Below are positions 46,879 to 58,047 of a stretch of 64,000 nucleotides of DNA, piece by piece. The position numbers were made by a program, and so were the translations under genes. The DNA is from Polyporus tsugae (taxonomy: Eukaryota; Basidiomycota; Agaricomycetes; Polyporales; Polyporaceae), in NCBI GenBank assembly GCA_024305745.1, contig JAHRBS010000007.1, forward strand, positions 3,472,001-3,536,000, written 5' to 3'. A model generated the notes under the pieces. That model worked only from the letters and a program-made list of their open reading frames with translations. It searched no databases and had not been told where the DNA came from. How positions within the stretch are numbered: the stretch's first letter is position 1; every line of letters begins with the position of its first letter.

Positions 46879-48000
46879 ATGGCGTCTCTATTGAAGGAGC
46901 AAAAGAAGGCGAAGGGGAAGCGTAAGGCGGACGACATGGAGGTGGACGAAGCCCATGCACCGGTCACGAAGAAAGCGAGGAACAAGCAGAGGGTGCTCAT
47001 GCTCTCTTCCCGTGGAATCAACCATCGCATGAGGCACCTCATGAACGACCTTGAGGTTTTGTTGCCACACGTCAAGAAAGGTATGTCTGGCAAGGCGCTT
47101 CAGTTGCGTTTTGGCTAAGACCGCGCTTGTAGATTCGAAGCTCGACTCCAAAAATCACTTGCACCTCCTGCCCGAGCTTGCAGACCTCCACAATTGTAAC
47201 AACACCCTGTACTTCGAGGCACGTCGCCACGAAGACCTCTATCTATGGGCTGCGAAGACGCCGAACGGACCGAGCATCAAAATGCACGTACAAAACGTCC
47301 ACACCATGGACGAGCTCAAACTGACGGGCAACTGTCTGAAGGGGAGCAGAGGAATCCTGAGCTTTGACAAGGCATTTGACGAGAGCGAGTGGGGCAAGCT
47401 CACGAAGGAGGTGTTCACACATGTGAGTTCCACTTCTGCTCGTGCAACGCGTCCGGCTGTGCGAGCCTGCATGTTCGCAGATATTCGGCGTACCGCCGCA
47501 AGCGCGCAAAGCGAAGCCATTCGTCGACCACGTCCTTACGTTCTCCATGCTCGACAACAAGATCTGGTTCCGTAACTTCCAGGTGCGTGTATGCGCATGC
47601 GGCGACAGCTTTTGGACGATGCTCATGCGACCGTTTTGTCCCCACTCGATTAGATCATCGAGAAGGACCCGCTACAGCCCAACGGGCCTCCCCAGATGTC
47701 ACTCACTGAGATCGGCCCTCGGTTCGTTCTGACACCTATCCGCATCTTCGAGGGCGCATTCAGCGGCGCCACAGTATACTCCAACCCAGGTGCGCCTCCT
47801 CTCTCTCTGCCTACATCTTTGCCTTGCTCATGTGCCCCATAACAGAGTTCGTCACCCCCACCGCAGTACGGTCGGCCGTGAGACGCGAGAAGGGCGAGAA
47901 GTACGGCAACAGGAAAGACGCCCAGGCAGAGCGCGGTCTGCGGAAGGATCTCAGGAGGCTGGAAGAGGACGAGCTGGCCGTGGCGAAGGTGTTCGCGTAA
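46879..48000 (+). CDS. BRX1: BRX1, 60S ribosome biogenesis factor (Brix domain)
   Basis: Nucleolar assembly factor for the large ribosomal subunit that acts with Ebp2 in early pre-60S particles. Five exons (46879-47080, 47133-47422, 47481-47582, 47654-47789, 47846-48000) give 294 residues, the usual length. Seen: the Lys-rich start MASLLKEQKKAKGKRKADD; the Brix domain opening RVLMLSSRGINHRMRHLMNDLEVLLPH; KLDSKNHLHLLPELADLHNCNN; FEARRHEDLYLWAA; PSIKMHVQNVHTMDELKLTGN; GSRGILSFDKAFDE; DNKIWFRNFQ; LTEIGPRFVLTPIRIFEGAF; and a basic, coiled C-terminus. It is intact, even though it lies directly beside the transposon island. Confidence 0.95.
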
Positions 48001-48642
48001 CTTTCATGCAGCATGATCGCTCGTTACTGCCCGGACCATGGCTTTCTACATGTTATTGTTGGCTGAATCTATTCGATGTAGACACTACTTATTTGTGCTT
48101 CGCGCCGTGTCCGTTGGTTCCGAGTCCTCCGTAAAATTAGTACGCCAGTCGCGTACCATCCCTCTCTGCGATGGAGACCATCAATGCACAGTCCTGCGTA
48201 CTCGGACCTCCCACTGGTGTCCAGGAGGCATCCATCGACACGCTATCGATAGGGGATAATCAAAGGTGAGGACAGGTGTTACGTAGCGAAGAAGGTGGAT
48301 CGTTCTTCTCAACTTCGCGCGAAGTACGTACGCATATATCCTAATATGCAATCCGCCGTCATTGGAAAACAAGCTCGTGTACGAGGCAGCGGAAACTGTA
48401 ACAGTGCAGCACATGTTTTATTTCCCCTCCCCATAGCTACATTGTACGTACGCAGACTCGCATTTTAGTCAACGGTGTTCCCCAGGCCCGACATCGAAGC
48501 AGCGAAGAGCATAGAGATGAATTCTTGCCCCAATTGCGGAGGCTGGCACATCCGAGTCGACGGTCTCGACGGACCGGCTTCAGCTTGAGAATGGGAGACG
48601 TCGACTGTTCGACCCTCGAATCAGCCCCCCATGAGCACATCA
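48001..48642. other. convergent intergenic region
   Basis: Space between BRX1 and the minus-strand AT-hook-like gene. No gene was seen. Confidence 0.45.
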
Positions 48643-49774
48643 TCATCGGAAAATATTACACGCACTCGATCGCCCTGCGGAAGGCTCCTCCTTGACCTGC
48701 TGTGGAAGGAAGTGGCGGAGGCTAGGAGGCGGTGCCATCCGAACGGCTTCGTCCCGGGGTTCGCTCGAGTTCGGCGGCGGCGCGGCGCCCATGGTTTCAA
48801 GCGAAGGCGGCCCCTCCGAGTCTGCACAGGACTTTGAATCTGGCAAGGGAGGCGTTGCGGCGGCAGAGGGCTCGGCGTTCTCCAGCCCTTTTGCGAGCTC
48901 ACGGACGCAAATCGAGCACTCGCACCCGACCGCCTGGAAACCAGGCGAAGCCGCCGCCGCCGCCGCCACCGCCCAAGGGGTTCGGTTCAAGAGCATGCGC
49001 TCAAAGGGAGACGCATACACTGCCCCGGGATACCGCCCGGCTGGGCCGAAACGAGAGCGAGCGCACTGCTCAGGTTCGCTGGCGGCTGTCGGCCGTTCAA
49101 GTCAAGTGTTGTTGGTGAGCAAAGAGACACGTACTGAGGCTGGCCCCCCGATTGGGCTCTGTCATTTGCACATTGCGTGCCAAAAACGACAGGAACTCTT
49201 GGGCCATGGCATCGCGCGCGGCCTCGGACTTGGGCTTACGGCCGCGATCTGGCCGCTTGCCTTTGGCGACTCGGGCCTTCTCTAGGGGCGGCGGTTGTGT
49301 CTGGTCCGAGTCCCTGCCGCCCACGTTGAGCTGAGTGTCGGTGGGCTGTGGTTGAACAGCGCCTCAGCCCGACTGGGGACGATCGAGGGTATGCAGACGC
49401 GCGTACCTCATCCGGAAGCGCCCCAGGTATGGACGATGACGACCACGCCGAGCTAATGTGGGCCTGCGGTATGTTGCCTATGTGCAAGCGCGGGTGCGTT
49501 CGAGCAGGTTTGCTGATGATTTTCTGGTCGAGGAAGTTGACAAATGTAAGAGCTGCCTCGCTCTCTGGGGTATCGGATGGGCTGGGTACTAGAATGGGTA
49601 GGTCAGATTGAACAGGAGGCGTGCATCGACTTACGTACCGTGTCGTCCTTGATGAACGGAAGGTGATGTGCACGCTCGTTTGGTCGGAGATGGATGCACC
49701 TCATCCTCCTGCTCCATAGAACCCGAGCCACCAGAGGGCTTGCGCTTGGTTGGCCCATGCGAGGACGGGGCCAT
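48643..49774 (-). CDS. small AT-hook-like orphan protein
   Basis: Four exons (49639-49774, 49407-49588, 49135-49345, 48643-49085) with good GT..AG sites sum to 972 nt, 323 residues. The start is MAPSSHGPTKRKPSGG. Visible parts: Ser/Pro-rich N-terminus with basic TKRK/TKRAC; a helical segment SEAALTFVNFLDQKIISK; KRPDRGRKPKSEAARDAMAQEFLSFLARNVQ, where the RGRKPKS core looks like an AT-hook followed by a helix; an Ala run; CECSICVRELAKGLENAE with three close Cys; and a Pro/Ser-rich tail. I recognise no family. DNA binding is an inference from the AT-hook-like core. In-frame splicing of four exons argues that it is real. Confidence 0.6.
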
Positions 49775-51901
49775 TTTCTATAGTGAAGCATCCAGTAGCC
49801 AGTCAGATGCGGGATATGAGCAAAAAGATGTGGCTGACCATATCGAACTGCATGGAGGGATGCCTGGCATTCTGGGTCGCCTCGGAATACGTGGAGTGCA
49901 CAAGCGACATGGTGCGCTGAAGGGCTTGTGAGTGGGACGGTGAGAGTGTGGACTCGGCGCGGCGAAGTCCCAGCTCCACCCCTTATACGTATATGGTGAA
50001 ATCGACAGGTGCCGTAAGTTGGTACGGCGTGGCAAGGAGCATTTCGGTTAATCGGAGTGTGACTTGCTCTGAACTTTCTTCGAGGTTAGAATAGGAAAGA
50101 GTTGCCAAAGTCAGTTATTCAAAACGCCGGAACCCTGGACACGATGTAAGAAGACCCGTGTAAGCGAACCACGGAGGACGCGGAGGCGAGGTACGCAGTA
50201 TAGATTACGTACTGGAGAAGACGGTGTTTCCCTTGTATGTTGAACCGTGTATGCCAGCCCTACTAGAAGCTTAGCCGGGGCCGCAAACGCGGCAGGATGG
50301 GGTCCCGGCGAGTGAAGATTTGGGTCGTTTAGCTGCATTAGGGAACAGAGCTACCTCCCTCAACCGACTTGGATTGATATCGTTCCGGCGAGTTCGGAAG
50401 CGCGGTACACAGTCATGAACGCATTCCGATGGGCAAATGAATTCCACGTTAGAATGCATTGAAAGAAAGGCTGCCTGACGAACGCGAATGGTATAATCGT
50501 ACAACGCCTGATCAAGGCGTTATATGATTTGGTACGTAAACAGTATCCTGTCGAATAACGCGTAAGTATGCCGGTACTGAGCCGTGTACGCACCGAGTTT
50601 TCAACAGCTCGGTGTATGAGATCGGATTTGTTTCGGCTTTCAACACCAGTGCAAAGGAACAGCGGGACAGCTCGGACGATCCAGAGAAATTTAAAACAGT
50701 CGGAAAATTGGGACAAACATGTGGAAGGCCCAGAGGTGTTGGAACTTGACGAAGTGCAGTTGACGCAGCCAGAGCTCCGGTGTGCGTGCGCATATACCAG
50801 GGTCAGGCTCGCGATTACCGTCGACAAAGGCGGTCTTGCATCGAGTGAAGGAGGAGAAAGCTGAGAGGGTCGCGACTCGATATCGGAGATATCAGATTCG
50901 GCAATTGACGTCGTGGCGCCGCGTGGCAAGCGCCGGGCCACTCAATATTCATGTAAGTTACTTACGCGCTGTACTGCATACTTCTCCGGGATCCTTAATT
51001 CCTCTGGCCGACTACTCTGACAGTGTCTACACTCGTGTCTCACGTTGCATCCTCGCGTGGGCTTGATAAATATCGTCGATGGGGAGCAACGAGTGTGTGT
51101 AAGTAGACAAAGGCGAAACTAGAGTCTGCCAGGGTAACGTACTTACCACTGGAATGGCTTAGTCAGGTCGCATCAAATGCTCAAAGGCCGCGCCCAGTCG
51201 CTGGCGTTGGACTTTGTGTCTGGCTATTTCAGGCTGCACGTGGAATACCTCAAATCAGTTTAAGTTGGCAGCGTTCTTGAGGCGTTCATGCATTCATGGA
51301 CGGCACCAGACCGCACTGCATGGAAGTATGAGGCGCAGGCGCAGGATCAGCCGGGAGACAGGGGCAGCTTCCGTGTGGCCCGTGTGGGACGAACGAGAAG
51401 ATCGACGGGGAATGTCCTAGTAGCAGGTATAGATCCACTCAGTATGTTTCCTGCCTTTTCCTTCGACAAGTGACTCTGGTTTGTTACAGCGCGCGTAGCT
51501 TCCCGTCTGACCGCTGGCTGTCTTTCCCACTCATTCCCTTCTTTGTTTCCATCACCTATCAGCTGCCCTCAAGGTTCCGCCACTGGCAAACGCCTTCAAG
51601 CACGAAGTCCTTGGGGGCCTGGTCTAGACTGTCAGTCGATGTCGGCCATACCGGCCTCAATTCACATGATCGCCTACATGTAGGTGAGACCGTCCTATCC
51701 GCCACCTCGTCGTCCCTCTTTCTCGAACTTTGAGGTGAGGCTCTCTCTCCGAACTGTATTGGGCACGCCAATAATCCCATCCGTATATTCTCGAGGCCCG
51801 CCATTTTACGCGCGTATACACCGTTGTCTTCCCCAGACGCTGAGCCACGGTCCAACGCAATCATTTAGTCTTACAGTCCAACTCCCGTCCTCACCCTGGC
51901 C
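49775..51901. other. long intergenic stretch (2.1 kb)
   Basis: Divergent region between the AT-hook-like gene and the first paralogue. A 193-codon minus-strand frame at 50360-50941 lacks motifs, has no good codon bias and is not called. A TATACGTATAT sequence near 49984 lies upstream of the minus-strand gene. Confidence 0.45.
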
Positions 51902-52703
51902 ATGGAAGTACTTCCTCGCGCATCAGTATGCGAAGCCCGCTCGATCCTTTCATCCTTCAACATTCCTACAGAACTTGTGCTTCACATCATGGATATCGCG
52001 GAGTACCACCCGACATTGCGCGCGGAGCGTTCTGACAACGTTATGATCGAGGCCGGCTGGCAGCACGATACGGATTCGTGCTGGGCGGCCAAACTCTACA
52101 TCGTCAGCGAACCCCTCCCTCGTGCTCCTGAGGACTTGTTTTGGAGAGTGAAGAAGGTGTCGTGGGAGTTGGAAGGACACGATCAAGGCTGGGCAGATGA
52201 GCGTAAAGGTATGCAACGCAGCAAGTGGGATCTGCCTGATGATCGCTCACGTCGTTCAAGGGGAGTACGAGGGGGCCTGTTCCTGGTACGACGCGTGCAT
52301 ATTCCGACCTATTCGGACCGAGGGACTCGAGAACGCTGCGAGCTTGGCGGACGTCGACCAGATATATCGCACCTTCCGCGATCCCAAGGGAGGCATGCTC
52401 GAGGTCCAAGAGCTGTTGGGATCCGCTGGATGGTCGATGATCACAAACGGCGACGAGTGTGTCTGGCGTCTCCAAAACAACCGCATTGCCCAGAGCCAGG
52501 TCGAGCGACACGTGTTTGAATGGTCTGGCGACCACCATGGCATCGATTTGGACGTGAGGAACCACGGTTCCTACGGTGTGGAAGGTTTCGTGGAGGCGTT
52601 GCAGCCTGGTGACAGGATCGGGATATGGATGCAGGCCAAGCAGCGAGGATGGGAGTGCCACACCGAAAAAGCGTCCATCAAAATCATGTATGAATTCCGT
52701 TGA
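51902..52703 (+). CDS. unnamed mushroom F-box-like family, paralogue 1
   Basis: Two exons, 51902-52208 and 52261-52703 (249 residues). The N-terminus has NIPTELVLHIMDIAEYHP, F-box-like in spacing. A middle block reads KKVSWELEGHDQGWADE; after the intron EGACSWYDACIFRP; a C-terminal block GVEGFVEALQPGDRIGIWMQAKQRGW ends ASIKIMYEFR. The same blocks occur in the same order in the gene at 55313-56207, with the intron at the same place, so the two are paralogues. I know this layout from Agaricomycete genomes but no named domain for it. The C-terminal half looks like a beta-rich binding domain. Function is unknown; no signal peptide or membrane segment. Confidence 0.8.
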
Positions 52704-53159
52704 TATTACAATATTGTAGATCAGAGGAAAGCGACATGACTCGACATCCCTAAATTTCAATCTTACGGAGGGTCCACCGCGAACCGCGAACTTGACCTTT
52801 AAGTTTAAGTAGTCACCTCCTTGGAGGCGCTCGAATGTAGGCGCCGTCGAACAACTCTCGGCAATTGCCATTGCAGACATGCGCGCATCCCCAGGCCCAT
52901 GGTCCTTGACTGGGACCTCCTAACTTTTCCGTCATCCAACATCCGACATGGATTTACCACTACGCTGGCAGAATGCTTTTCAGACACTTGATGAAGCGCT
53001 GAGCGAGAATATCAATAACATGGAGTAATTGACCTTTCTTTCCTTTTGAAACCAGGGCTAACCGAGTACTATTCTGCAGTGATGTGCGTTGTTCAATGAT
53101 CTAATTCGCTACACGAGCTCTGACACGTTATCTCGCACTAGCTGAGTGGCCTAGAGGAA
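52704..53159. other. gap, possible first exon of the next F-box gene
   Basis: A frame from ATG 52948 (WQNAFQTLDEALSENINNME) resembles the coiled N-terminus common in mushroom F-box proteins, and LSGLEE lies in frame just before 53160. I could not connect them with consistent splice phases, so this is only a candidate exon. Confidence 0.4.
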
Positions 53160-54897
53160 ATGTTCGTCTTCAAGCTTGTTGAAGTCAGGAGGAAGCGGAA
53201 TGGTTTTGCAGCGATCAACCGCCTTCCAAACGAATTGCTTTCCATCATCATCCTCCTGGTGGTGCTGGAGCCCGCTGGCAAGGTCTCGGACGAGGGAGAG
53301 TCAAGAGGTGGCCCCATGGATAGCCACTACGTTGACGACCCACCGCCCATACGCTCTACCCTGTCCATCACTCATATCTGTCATCGTCTGCGCACCATCG
53401 CGCTTTCCTCTCCCTTCTTATGGGCGATAGTATCCCTGTCTATGTCAAGGGAACTATTCCTCCTATTTGTAGAGCGTTCCAGAAACCTTCCCCTGCGAGT
53501 ATACAGTGTTCCACAAGCAGCGAAGTCTCGGCCAACTGCGTCTTCTTTGTTATTCTCTCATCCATACGCCTCCCGCGTCCAGGAACTCCATTTGAACCTG
53601 GCTAGGGGAACGTACGGGGCTGGCTCCAACAACCTCGTGTCGAGCCTTTCACCAAATCTTGTCTACCTAAACCTGGCCGCTGGAACGATATTTGGTCCCA
53701 CTGGCACCGCCGAGCTTTTCCCAGGCGAAGACTCGTGGAATGTACTGAAGGTTCTCTCCATTTCAATAGATGCCATCACATTGCTACCTTGCGACCACTT
53801 CTCCTTCCTCGCACATCTGCGCATCGCCTTGTCTCTGGCTCAGCGTGACACTGGCATCGCTCACATTCAACTTTTACACCTCCTCGCCAACACACCCCGC
53901 TTAGAAACATTGCATCTCGAAGACATCCCGATCTGGCTGGAGGGGGATGGCGCCGCACCAGAGGACACACAATCCGTGCATCTCCAGCGGCTTCGTGTCC
54001 TATGGTTCACTCGGCCGGGTCTCGAGGGTGCGCTGGTCACATTATCCCACCTTCTCCTTCCTGCCGAAGTGATCATACAGCTACACTGGCTGGACTCGAT
54101 CAGCGAGATATACCCCATAGGCCAACAGTTCGACCTACCGACGCTACGAGAACCGACGATTCTCGAGGTAGCTGCAGTGGACAACCATTCCTACCACATC
54201 AGGGCGTTCGGGTCGGGTTCGGGTATATGGTTCCATTTCTGGGACGAATGCCAGTGGGACCGCCTCCCGGAAGCGGCAATGCCCTTCGCGATCAAGAACT
54301 TGGGCCCGCTGCTCTCTCATGTCCACACAGTCCGCATCGCGACATCGGACGACCCCACCAACATGTTGACGGCCTTCTCCCGCACGGCGGCGCCGCACCT
54401 CCCTGCACTTGCAACGCTCCTCGTGCGCGAGCTGGAAACCTTCGATCACGATAGTCTTTCTGCCGCGCTGGGAAAAGCGTTGCTCCCGAGCGATCCGGGA
54501 TCGCCGTTGCCGTATCCAAACGTTCCATCTACAAGTCGAGCATGACATCCACAATTGCGACCCCCTCATCCGAATGCTGGACGAGCGAGCGCGCCTTGGT
54601 CACCCTGTCACCAAGGTCATCCTTAGCGTTGACCCGGAATACGACATCGAGTACTTCAAATGCCTCCGCCGTCCCCAGGGTGGCATAGCGGACCACGTTG
54701 CTGAGTATGTGGAGTCGAACGACGGGCTCCAGCTCACGTGGCAGCCATGGAAAGACCCCTTCTGGCTGCTCGAGACACCTCACTGGCCGTTGTATCCCGA
54801 CCCCAGCAACGTAAGGTGGATGTGGGGTCATGGTATAGGATATGATAATGTGAGTAACATGCAATCCCGCTTGGTGCACTGGCAGGAGGCTAACTAG
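53160..54897 (+). pseudogene. F-box protein gene with a frameshift near the 3' end
   Basis: The first frame (53160-54545) has a clear F-box, AINRLPNELLSIIILLVV, followed by the mushroom signature RSTLSITHICHRLRTIALSSPFLWAIVSLS and Leu-rich strands (VQELHLNLAR, LVYLNLAAG, LETLHLEDIP). It runs into a stop after PLPYP... at 54543, while the frame one base ahead continues with TFHLQVEHDIHNCDPLIRMLDERARLGHPVTK and VDPEYDIEYFKCL to a stop at 54897, as expected for these proteins. No intron fits the short overlap, so a single extra base around 54523 is the likely cause: either a real lesion or an assembly error. The role would be substrate recognition for an SCF ubiquitin ligase. Confidence 0.65.
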
Positions 54898-55312
54898 AAC
54901 TTCTCCGTCGTTCCGGGTATAGGAGCTTTAGTAGTTTTGAAACGAGCAGTAGGCTGGATGGGGATGTAATGGTACTCGGACAAATTGCCGCGCCTTTCAA
55001 TCGATAAATAAATCAGGAATATCGGCGAGTCTATGCGAATAGACAAGGGCCAACTTCTTCCAGTTGAAAGCGCCAACGTCACTAACTAACAGCAGGGACT
55101 CGGAAATACGAAGTGGCATCATTTGCCGGTGGCGATGTACCGTGCTGCGATTCTAACCGTTTATGGAACTTAGTAACACCAGTAACATGCACCGATGACG
55201 TCCTCCTCTCAAACTATTACACACCCCTTCAGTAAGTGTACACAGAATGATTCAGGACCAAATTCACTGATAGATAGACCAAATTAGGTTGACCCCTACT
55301 TACCTGGCATCC
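54898..55312. promoter_or_regulatory. upstream region of paralogue 2
   Basis: About 415 bp without a gene. It should hold the paralogue 2 promoter. Confidence 0.4.
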
Positions 55313-56207
55313 ATGGGTATCCTTCAATCATCCCTTGAGGACGAGTACGAGGCGGAAGTTTACGATGACCCGACGGAGCCCGCGCGCCGAGTACGTTGTA
55401 TGCTCTCCGAACTGGGCCTCCCGGCAGAGCTGGTCCTCGAGATCATGGACCTCGTGGATTACCACCCCACCGTCTCCATCGAGCGCGAGAAACTCGTCAA
55501 ACTGCGTGCAGACGAACACACGCCAGGGGACTCCTGTTCCTCCCGTCTGTATCTCATCAGCCCTCCAATCCCCGGGGGAAAGGAGGACGAGAATTGGCGG
55601 ATGAGGAAGGTGACGTGGTATCTCGAGGGACGGGATCAAGGATGGGGCGGCGAGCAACCAGGTACATCTTGCGATCGCTCAGGCTCGAGCTCCCCACCGC
55701 AAGATACGCGTGTCATACTGATTCCGTATCTCACCGGTCACCCCCGGGGCAGGTACATTCAATGGCGCATGGTCGTGGTACGAAGCATGCATCTTCCGCC
55801 CCGATCCGAGTCCCGACTCTTTGGAGACCGCAAAGATGCAGAACGAGCGTCTCGACGCCTTCATGGATACCTACTACTTGTATCGCAATACCCCCGACAT
55901 GGTCCCCGTCTTGGAACGGCACCGCGTTGGCTGGTCTCTAGTACCGACCAAAGAGGGGAAGGTCGTCTGGCACGTCCAGTCCAACAAAGTCGCGGAGAAG
56001 GAATACGGGTCACACACGGTCGAATGGCGGGAGGGCCTGCCTGGGGATCCTGACGACGCAAAGGTGCACGGCCGCGGAGACGGCAGGGGGTTCGTAGAAG
56101 CGCTCCGACCTAGCGACAGGGTGGGCCTCCTGATGCACGCACAATATCCGGGGTGGCAGAATACGCTGAGACACGCGTCCGTCGAGCTCATGTACGAAGT
56201 CCGGTAG
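55313..56207 (+). CDS. unnamed mushroom F-box-like family, paralogue 2
   Basis: Two exons, 55313-55661 and 55753-56207 (267 residues); the intron is at the position homologous to paralogue 1. N-terminus: acidic leader then GLPAELVLEIMDLVDYHPT, matching the F-box-like block of the 51902 gene. Next come RKVTWYLEGRDQGWGGE, GAWSWYEACIFRP, VVWHVQSNKVAEKEYGSHTVEW, and the terminal GFVEALRPSDRVGLLMHAQYPGW with ASVELMYEVR. It has the same block order as paralogue 1 with moderate identity, so the duplication is not very recent. The stop is only 84 bp from the stop of the minus-strand gene that follows. Function is unknown. Confidence 0.8.
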
Positions 56208-56291
56208 AGATTACAGTATGTGTGGGAACCATGTACAGTACTGATTTACATCCGATGGTTCATGTCCAAGCACGAAAGGGTATATGTACCA

Positions 56292-57292
56292 CTACAAGCT
56301 TAAGGTCATCTCCTTCCACTCTCTACGACCCGAGGGCCTAGAGAACCACTGCAGTTGACCGCCCGGCCTGTGGTCCAGCACGCCCTGCACCTCGGTCCGC
56401 TGCTCCGTTATGCCGTCGATCGTCGACACCGCAGACATCTTCAGCAGCTGGATGATATCCGCCAACGCGACGAGGGTATGTGCTTGGAGGAGCACGACGT
56501 CTCCCGCTGTAGCCGACGATTGGTTGTCGAAGTTCACCTCGAATCTAACCCTCAACGCCCCGGTGCTCTGCATACAGTAGACAGGCGGGCCCATTGGGTC
56601 GTACGTGCAGTCCACGCGCACGCGGCGTCCAGTCACCACCTCGAACGACACCTTGTTCATCTCCGTGAGCTGCACCGGGCGCCAACACACCCAGCTGGAG
56701 GGCACAAGGTAGAGGAATGGGTTTGCGGTGCTCGGCTGGGGGTGGGCGCCGGGGATGGTGGTGGCGAGGTGCAGCTCGGTGCAGGCCTCGAGCTGCAGGT
56801 AGTCGAGGACGTCGGAGACCCGACCGGGGGTATCGTGGACAGACAGCGCGGCTAGCGGGAGCGGATTCGCGTCGACCAGGATCTCTGTGGGGTTCGGCAG
56901 GTCCGTTAGGGCGTGGTCGAGCGTGAGCCTCTCGAGCTGGCGGTAGGACGTGCACAGGGGCTACATGAAAGCCTGGAAGTCGGTGCGTAGACGAGGGATA
57001 CGTGCCGCATTCTTCAGCGTTAGGCTGCGAAGCGTGGAGAGCTCGGAATTGGGATCGAGAGGGATGTTGACGAGTCGCAAGGTGGTGAGGACGAGGAAGT
57101 TGTATGTGGTGAGGTAGAAAGAAGCAGGAGGCTGAGATTCAGGGTGCTGAACCGTAAGGTCCAAACTTCGCAGCGTGCTCCATTGTGTCTGGGCGGTGAG
57201 ACGTGGTCTTGTTGAAAGATAGGGAGCTTCGTTCCGGAACTCCAGTGATACGGCGGTGACGGCGCGGCTGCCATGGTAGACATCGTCGAGTT
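56292..57292 (-). pseudogene. F-box/LRR-like gene with in-frame stop
   Basis: One frame runs from about 57292 to 56292 and reads as a Leu-rich protein: DVYHGSRAVTAVSLEFRNEAPYL, LRSLDLTVQHPES, LTTLRLVNIPLD, LRSLTLKNAARIP, then FQAFM, TAG at 56961-56963, and directly in frame PLCTSYRQLERLTLDHALTDLPN, TELHLATTIPGAHP, WVCWRPVQLTEMNKVSFEV, and a C-terminal block to TGA at 56292. The same frame on both sides shows a point nonsense change rather than a missed intron. The 5' end is unclear: a possible 31-nt intron near 57370-57410 is unusually short. It is probably a decaying member of the local F-box-type cluster. Confidence 0.6.
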
Positions 57293-58047
57293 GTGCTTGA
57301 CGGGAGCCAGTGAGTTGCGGTTGTACTACCTTAACGAGAACGTTGCTTGCGCTCTGGTCAGGGAGGTTGCTGTCAATGTCCTGTGTCCGCTAATACGACC
57401 ATTGTACTCACCATCTTGACCTTTGAGAGTAGGTTGGTGATTCAGTCAGAATCAGTGTGGAAGGGTAGGATGCTGTGGTGGGGGAATATTTTGGTCGATT
57501 ATATACGATTCCACGATCGGCCAAAGCATCGGACTGGTTTACAACGACCCGCTGTAGTGAAACACGACGGCATTGAATAGCAAAGCTCGTACGGCGACTC
57601 TGGTCAGAGCGCGACACCCTGGGCGACACGCGTGACAAGCAAGGCAACCTGACCAAAGAACACTTAAAAATATGTCAACTTTATATGACATTGGCAAGCC
57701 TCCGAAAGAGCGCCAAGCTCACCGTAACATAGAACACCGCTAGTGTTGTTGAGCGCGCAGCTAGCTACACGATGTGTCCAAGGCCAGAACGCAAATGGCG
57801 AATGTTCAAACCTTGATTCTTGTTTGACATTGGAGTCGGGCATAAAGCAGGCCGTGCACATCAAAGTCCATGAAGAAAAAAACACGTCCTAGATCCGAAA
57901 CGCGTCACTAAAGCCATGGACTGTACGATACACAAGACCTCCTGTGCGCTGTCCATGAACTAGAATGTTGCGAAATTTACGGTATAGATTAGCGGTGGGG
58001 ATATAAATTGAGAACCAACCAAGGCCGCCAGGGCAATTGTCATGATC
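57293..58047. other. intergenic region upstream of the broken F-box/LRR gene
   Basis: No gene. It contains the possible lost 5' end of the 56292-57292 pseudogene and the 3' side of the NADH dehydrogenase gene. Confidence 0.4.

Noticed and set aside
50360..50941. 193-codon minus-strand open frame
   Set aside because: No motif, no codon bias like the neighbours, overlapping open frames in other phases, and no splice partners.
51902..56207. A defence-type or secondary-metabolite gene cluster
   Set aside because: No enzymes, transporters or regulators of such clusters are present; the members are F-box-like families typical of mushroom genomes.
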